Source: Variovorax fucosicus (GTDB lineage: Bacteria; Pseudomonadota; Gammaproteobacteria; Burkholderiales; Burkholderiaceae_C). From it: 64,000 nucleotides of DNA. This document shows, in pieces, positions 62,341 to 64,000 of this stretch. Made by a program: the position numbers and the translations under genes. The notes beneath the pieces are model-generated. The model did not search any database. It was not told where the DNA came from and saw only the letters and a list, made by a program, of their open reading frames with translations. The first letter of the stretch is position 1, and every line of letters begins with the position of its first letter. The stretch lies in NCBI RefSeq assembly GCF_030316825.1, contig NZ_JASZYU010000001.1:2108001-2172000 (forward strand). Reading direction: 5' to 3'.

Positions 62341-63837
62341 TCAAACGGTTTCGAAGCGCACGCTGAAGCGCACGCCGGGCGGTTGCCTGCCGGGCCGCGC
62401 GTCTTCGAGCTGAACCGTGGCGTTGTGCTGCCGCGCGATTTCCAGCACGATCGGCAGACCCAGGCCGGAGCCGTCGGCCTCGTTGCCAAGCACGCGGTAG
62501 AAAGGCTCGAACACCAGTTCGCGCTCGTGCTCCGGAATACCGGGCCCCGAGTCCTCCACCTGGAGCAGCACCACGTGGCCGAACGGGTCGGCCAGCACGC
62601 GCGCCGTGATCACCCCCGGCCGTTCGTCCGACGAGGGCGTGTAGTTGATGGCGTTGTCGACCAGGTTGCGCACCATCTCCTTCAGCAGGGTCAGGTTGCC
62701 GTCGAACATCACGCCGGGCGCGCCGGGCTCGGCACCGTCGTAGCCGAGGTCGATCCGCTTTTCGATGGCACGGGGCACCGCTTCGCGCACGACATCGATG
62801 GTCAGCCGTGCCAGGTCGCAGTGCTGCCAGGCGCGGGCGCCCGCGCCGCCTTCGGCCCGTGCGAGTGCCAGCAACTGGTTCACGGTGTGGGTCGCGCGAA
62901 CGCTGGCCCGCCCGATCTGCTGCAGCGACTGCTTCAGGTCGTCGGCGCTCGCGCCCTTGCGCTGGGCCAGGTCGGCCTGCATGCGCAACCCGGCCAGCGG
63001 CGTCTTGAGCTGGTGCGCGGCATCGGCCAGAAAGCGCCGCTGGATCGCGATGGAGGCCTGCAGCTTGGTCAACAGCCCGTTGACGGACATGACCAGCGGC
63101 GCCACCTCGACCGGCACCGCGCTGTCGTCGAGCGGACTCAGGTCGTCGGGCTTGCGCTCGCGGATGCGGTCTTCCAGCTCCGACAGCGGCTTGATGCCAC
63201 GCACCAGCGCCAGCCAGATCAGCAGGATCGCGAGCGGCAGGATCGCAAACTGCGGCAGCAGCACGCCTTTGATGATTTCGGTGGCCAGCACCTTCTGCTT
63301 TTCGCGTGTTTCGCCGACCTGCACCAATACCAGCCCCGACCCCGGCAGTGCGGGCTGCACCCAGGTGTAGGCCACGCGCACCGGCTCGTCGCGCATGCGT
63401 TCGGTGCGGATGAACACGCGCTCGTCCGTGGGCACCTCGTCTTCGGGCGGCGGCGGCAGGTCGGCGTCGCCGCCGAGCAGATCGCCTTCGGCCCCCCGCA
63501 CCTGGTAGTAGACGCGGTCGGTGTCGTCGCCCCGCAGGATGTCGCGCGAGGGCTGCGGCAGGTAGAAGCGCACGCGCTTGTCCTGCACCGTGACCAGCGC
63601 GGCCAGCGTCTGCACGTTGTATTCGAGCGCGCGGTCGAACGGCCGGTTGGCAATGCCCTGTGCCACCAGCCACGTGACCCCGATGCTCACCGGCACCAGC
63701 AGCAGCAGCGGCGTGAGCATCCAGTCCAGGATCTCGCCGAACAGCGAGCGCTGGCCGTGCTGGAACAGGCGAATCACCAGGCCGTCCGCCGGGTCGCCCC
63801 AAGGATGGCCTGCGCTCCCTCGGGAAGCAGTGAGCAC
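62341..63837 (-). CDS. Two-component sensor histidine kinase (TctE/QseC type)
   Basis: A 498-residue inner-membrane kinase. Two helices (about 40-60 and 192-212) flank a periplasmic sensor domain of the 2CSK type. A HAMP-like linker leads to the H-box FLADAAHQLKTPLAGLR with phospho-acceptor His275, the N-box VRNLVDNAINYTP and G-boxes VEDSGPGIPEHE and GSGLGLPIVLEIARQ. Family members sense tricarboxylates, metals or other small ligands. The start is GTG at 63837, downstream of the response-regulator gene on the same strand; a later start near residue 21 is possible. Forms an operon with that regulator. Confidence 0.9.
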   Translation of the reverse strand: MLTASRGSAGHPWGDPADGLVIRLFQHGQRSLFGEILDWMLTPLLLLVPVSIGVTWLVAQGIANRPFDRALEYNVQTLAALVTVQDKRVRFYLPQPSRDILRGDDTDRVYYQVRGAEGDLLGGDADLPPPPEDEVPTDERVFIRTERMRDEPVRVAYTWVQPALPGSGLVLVQVGETREKQKVLATEIIKGVLLPQFAILPLAILLIWLALVRGIKPLSELEDRIRERKPDDLSPLDDSAVPVEVAPLVMSVNGLLTKLQASIAIQRRFLADAAHQLKTPLAGLRMQADLAQRKGASADDLKQSLQQIGRASVRATHTVNQLLALARAEGGAGARAWQHCDLARLTIDVVREAVPRAIEKRIDLGYDGAEPGAPGVMFDGNLTLLKEMVRNLVDNAINYTPSSDERPGVITARVLADPFGHVVLLQVEDSGPGIPEHERELVFEPFYRVLGNEADGSGLGLPIVLEIARQHNATVQLEDARPGRQPPGVRFSVRFETV

Positions 63838-63862
63838 ACGCAGTGACGAGCGTGGAGGCCCA

Positions 63863-64000
63863 TCAGTTGATTTTTTCGAGGCAGTAGCCGAGGCCGCGTA
63901 CCGTGGCGATGCGGATCGGGCCCTTTTCGATCTTCTTGCGCAGGCGGTGGATGTAGACCTCGATCGCGTTGAGGCTCACTTCCTCGCCCCATTCGCAGAG
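63863..64000 (-). CDS. OmpR-family response regulator, C-terminal fragment
   Basis: Only the last 45 residues are inside the window: the end of a winged-helix DNA-binding domain, with VYIHRLRKKIE, IRIATVRGLGYCLE and the stop at 63863. This is the typical OmpR/PhoB C-terminus. The sensor kinase gene starts 25 bases downstream, so they are one two-component operon. Confidence 0.9.
   Translation of the reverse strand, partial: LCEWGEEVSLNAIEVYIHRLRKKIEKGPIRIATVRGLGYCLEKIN

Overview
The window is GC-rich, densely packed chromosomal DNA from a beta-proteobacterium of the order Burkholderiales. Family Comamonadaceae is most likely, and Variovorax or a close relative is my best guess. That reading rests on the codon bias, a Bug-type (TctC) solute-binding protein, the birA/short-anchor arrangement, a TopB with a C-terminal SWIB domain, a second infA gene, and many ABC importers each next to a private regulator. 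There is no rRNA, tRNA, CRISPR array, insertion sequence or prophage. The species assignment is inference.

Layout. 1-3941: an HDAC-like deacetylase fragment, an APH-fold kinase, a class-III PLP enzyme and an ArgE/DapE deacylase, probably for amine or amino-acid catabolism. 4126-7558: small secreted or unknown proteins, aspartate dehydrogenase, and a zinc-ribbon membrane protein with a very long glycine repeat. 7617-10281: SlyD-like isomerase, AraC regulator, hydrolase. 10298-12436: divergent selD and selU. 12427-15770: a phosphonate-type ABC importer (phnD-phnC-phnE-phnE). 15831-17652: an unrecognised three-gene membrane operon whose middle gene encodes only 30 residues. 17755-22397: GST, DMT exporter, amidohydrolase, uracil-DNA-glycosylase-like protein. 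22469-26614: less GC-rich accessory stretch with secreted hydrolases, an LMW-phosphatase-like protein, a GNAT enzyme and small unknowns.

26773-28976: M20 hydrolase plus Bug protein. 28987-31131: GlgX. 31371-35518: a PuuR-like regulator, polar amino-acid-type ABC importer and PuuB-like FAD oxidase, with a clear palindrome upstream. 35558-43609: a sugar-acid regulon in which the GntR regulator, DenD-like dehydrogenase and IlvD/Edd-family dehydratase diverge from a CUT1 ABC importer. 43641-49562: lipoprotein, M14-like hydrolase, esterase, MntH, transglutaminase-like protein. 49583-53280: dbpA with an MFS transporter, and a second infA behind a long leader that looks like a cold-shock transcript. 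53281-54318: a trypsin-like protein that has lost two catalytic residues. 54397-57630: class-I GATase hydrolase and a Fur-controlled TonB receptor.

57643-62316: the most distinctive locus. Topoisomerase III fused to a SWIB domain diverges from a SET-domain methyltransferase with a lysine-rich tail, followed by birA and a short membrane anchor. SWIB and SET are both typical of eukaryotic chromatin proteins. 62341-64000: a TctE/QseC-type histidine kinase and the end of its response regulator.

Most genes sit in short operons with ATGA or GTGA overlaps. The best candidates for undescribed biology are the SWIB-topoisomerase/SET pair, the 30-residue gene in the membrane operon, and the glycine-repeat protein.
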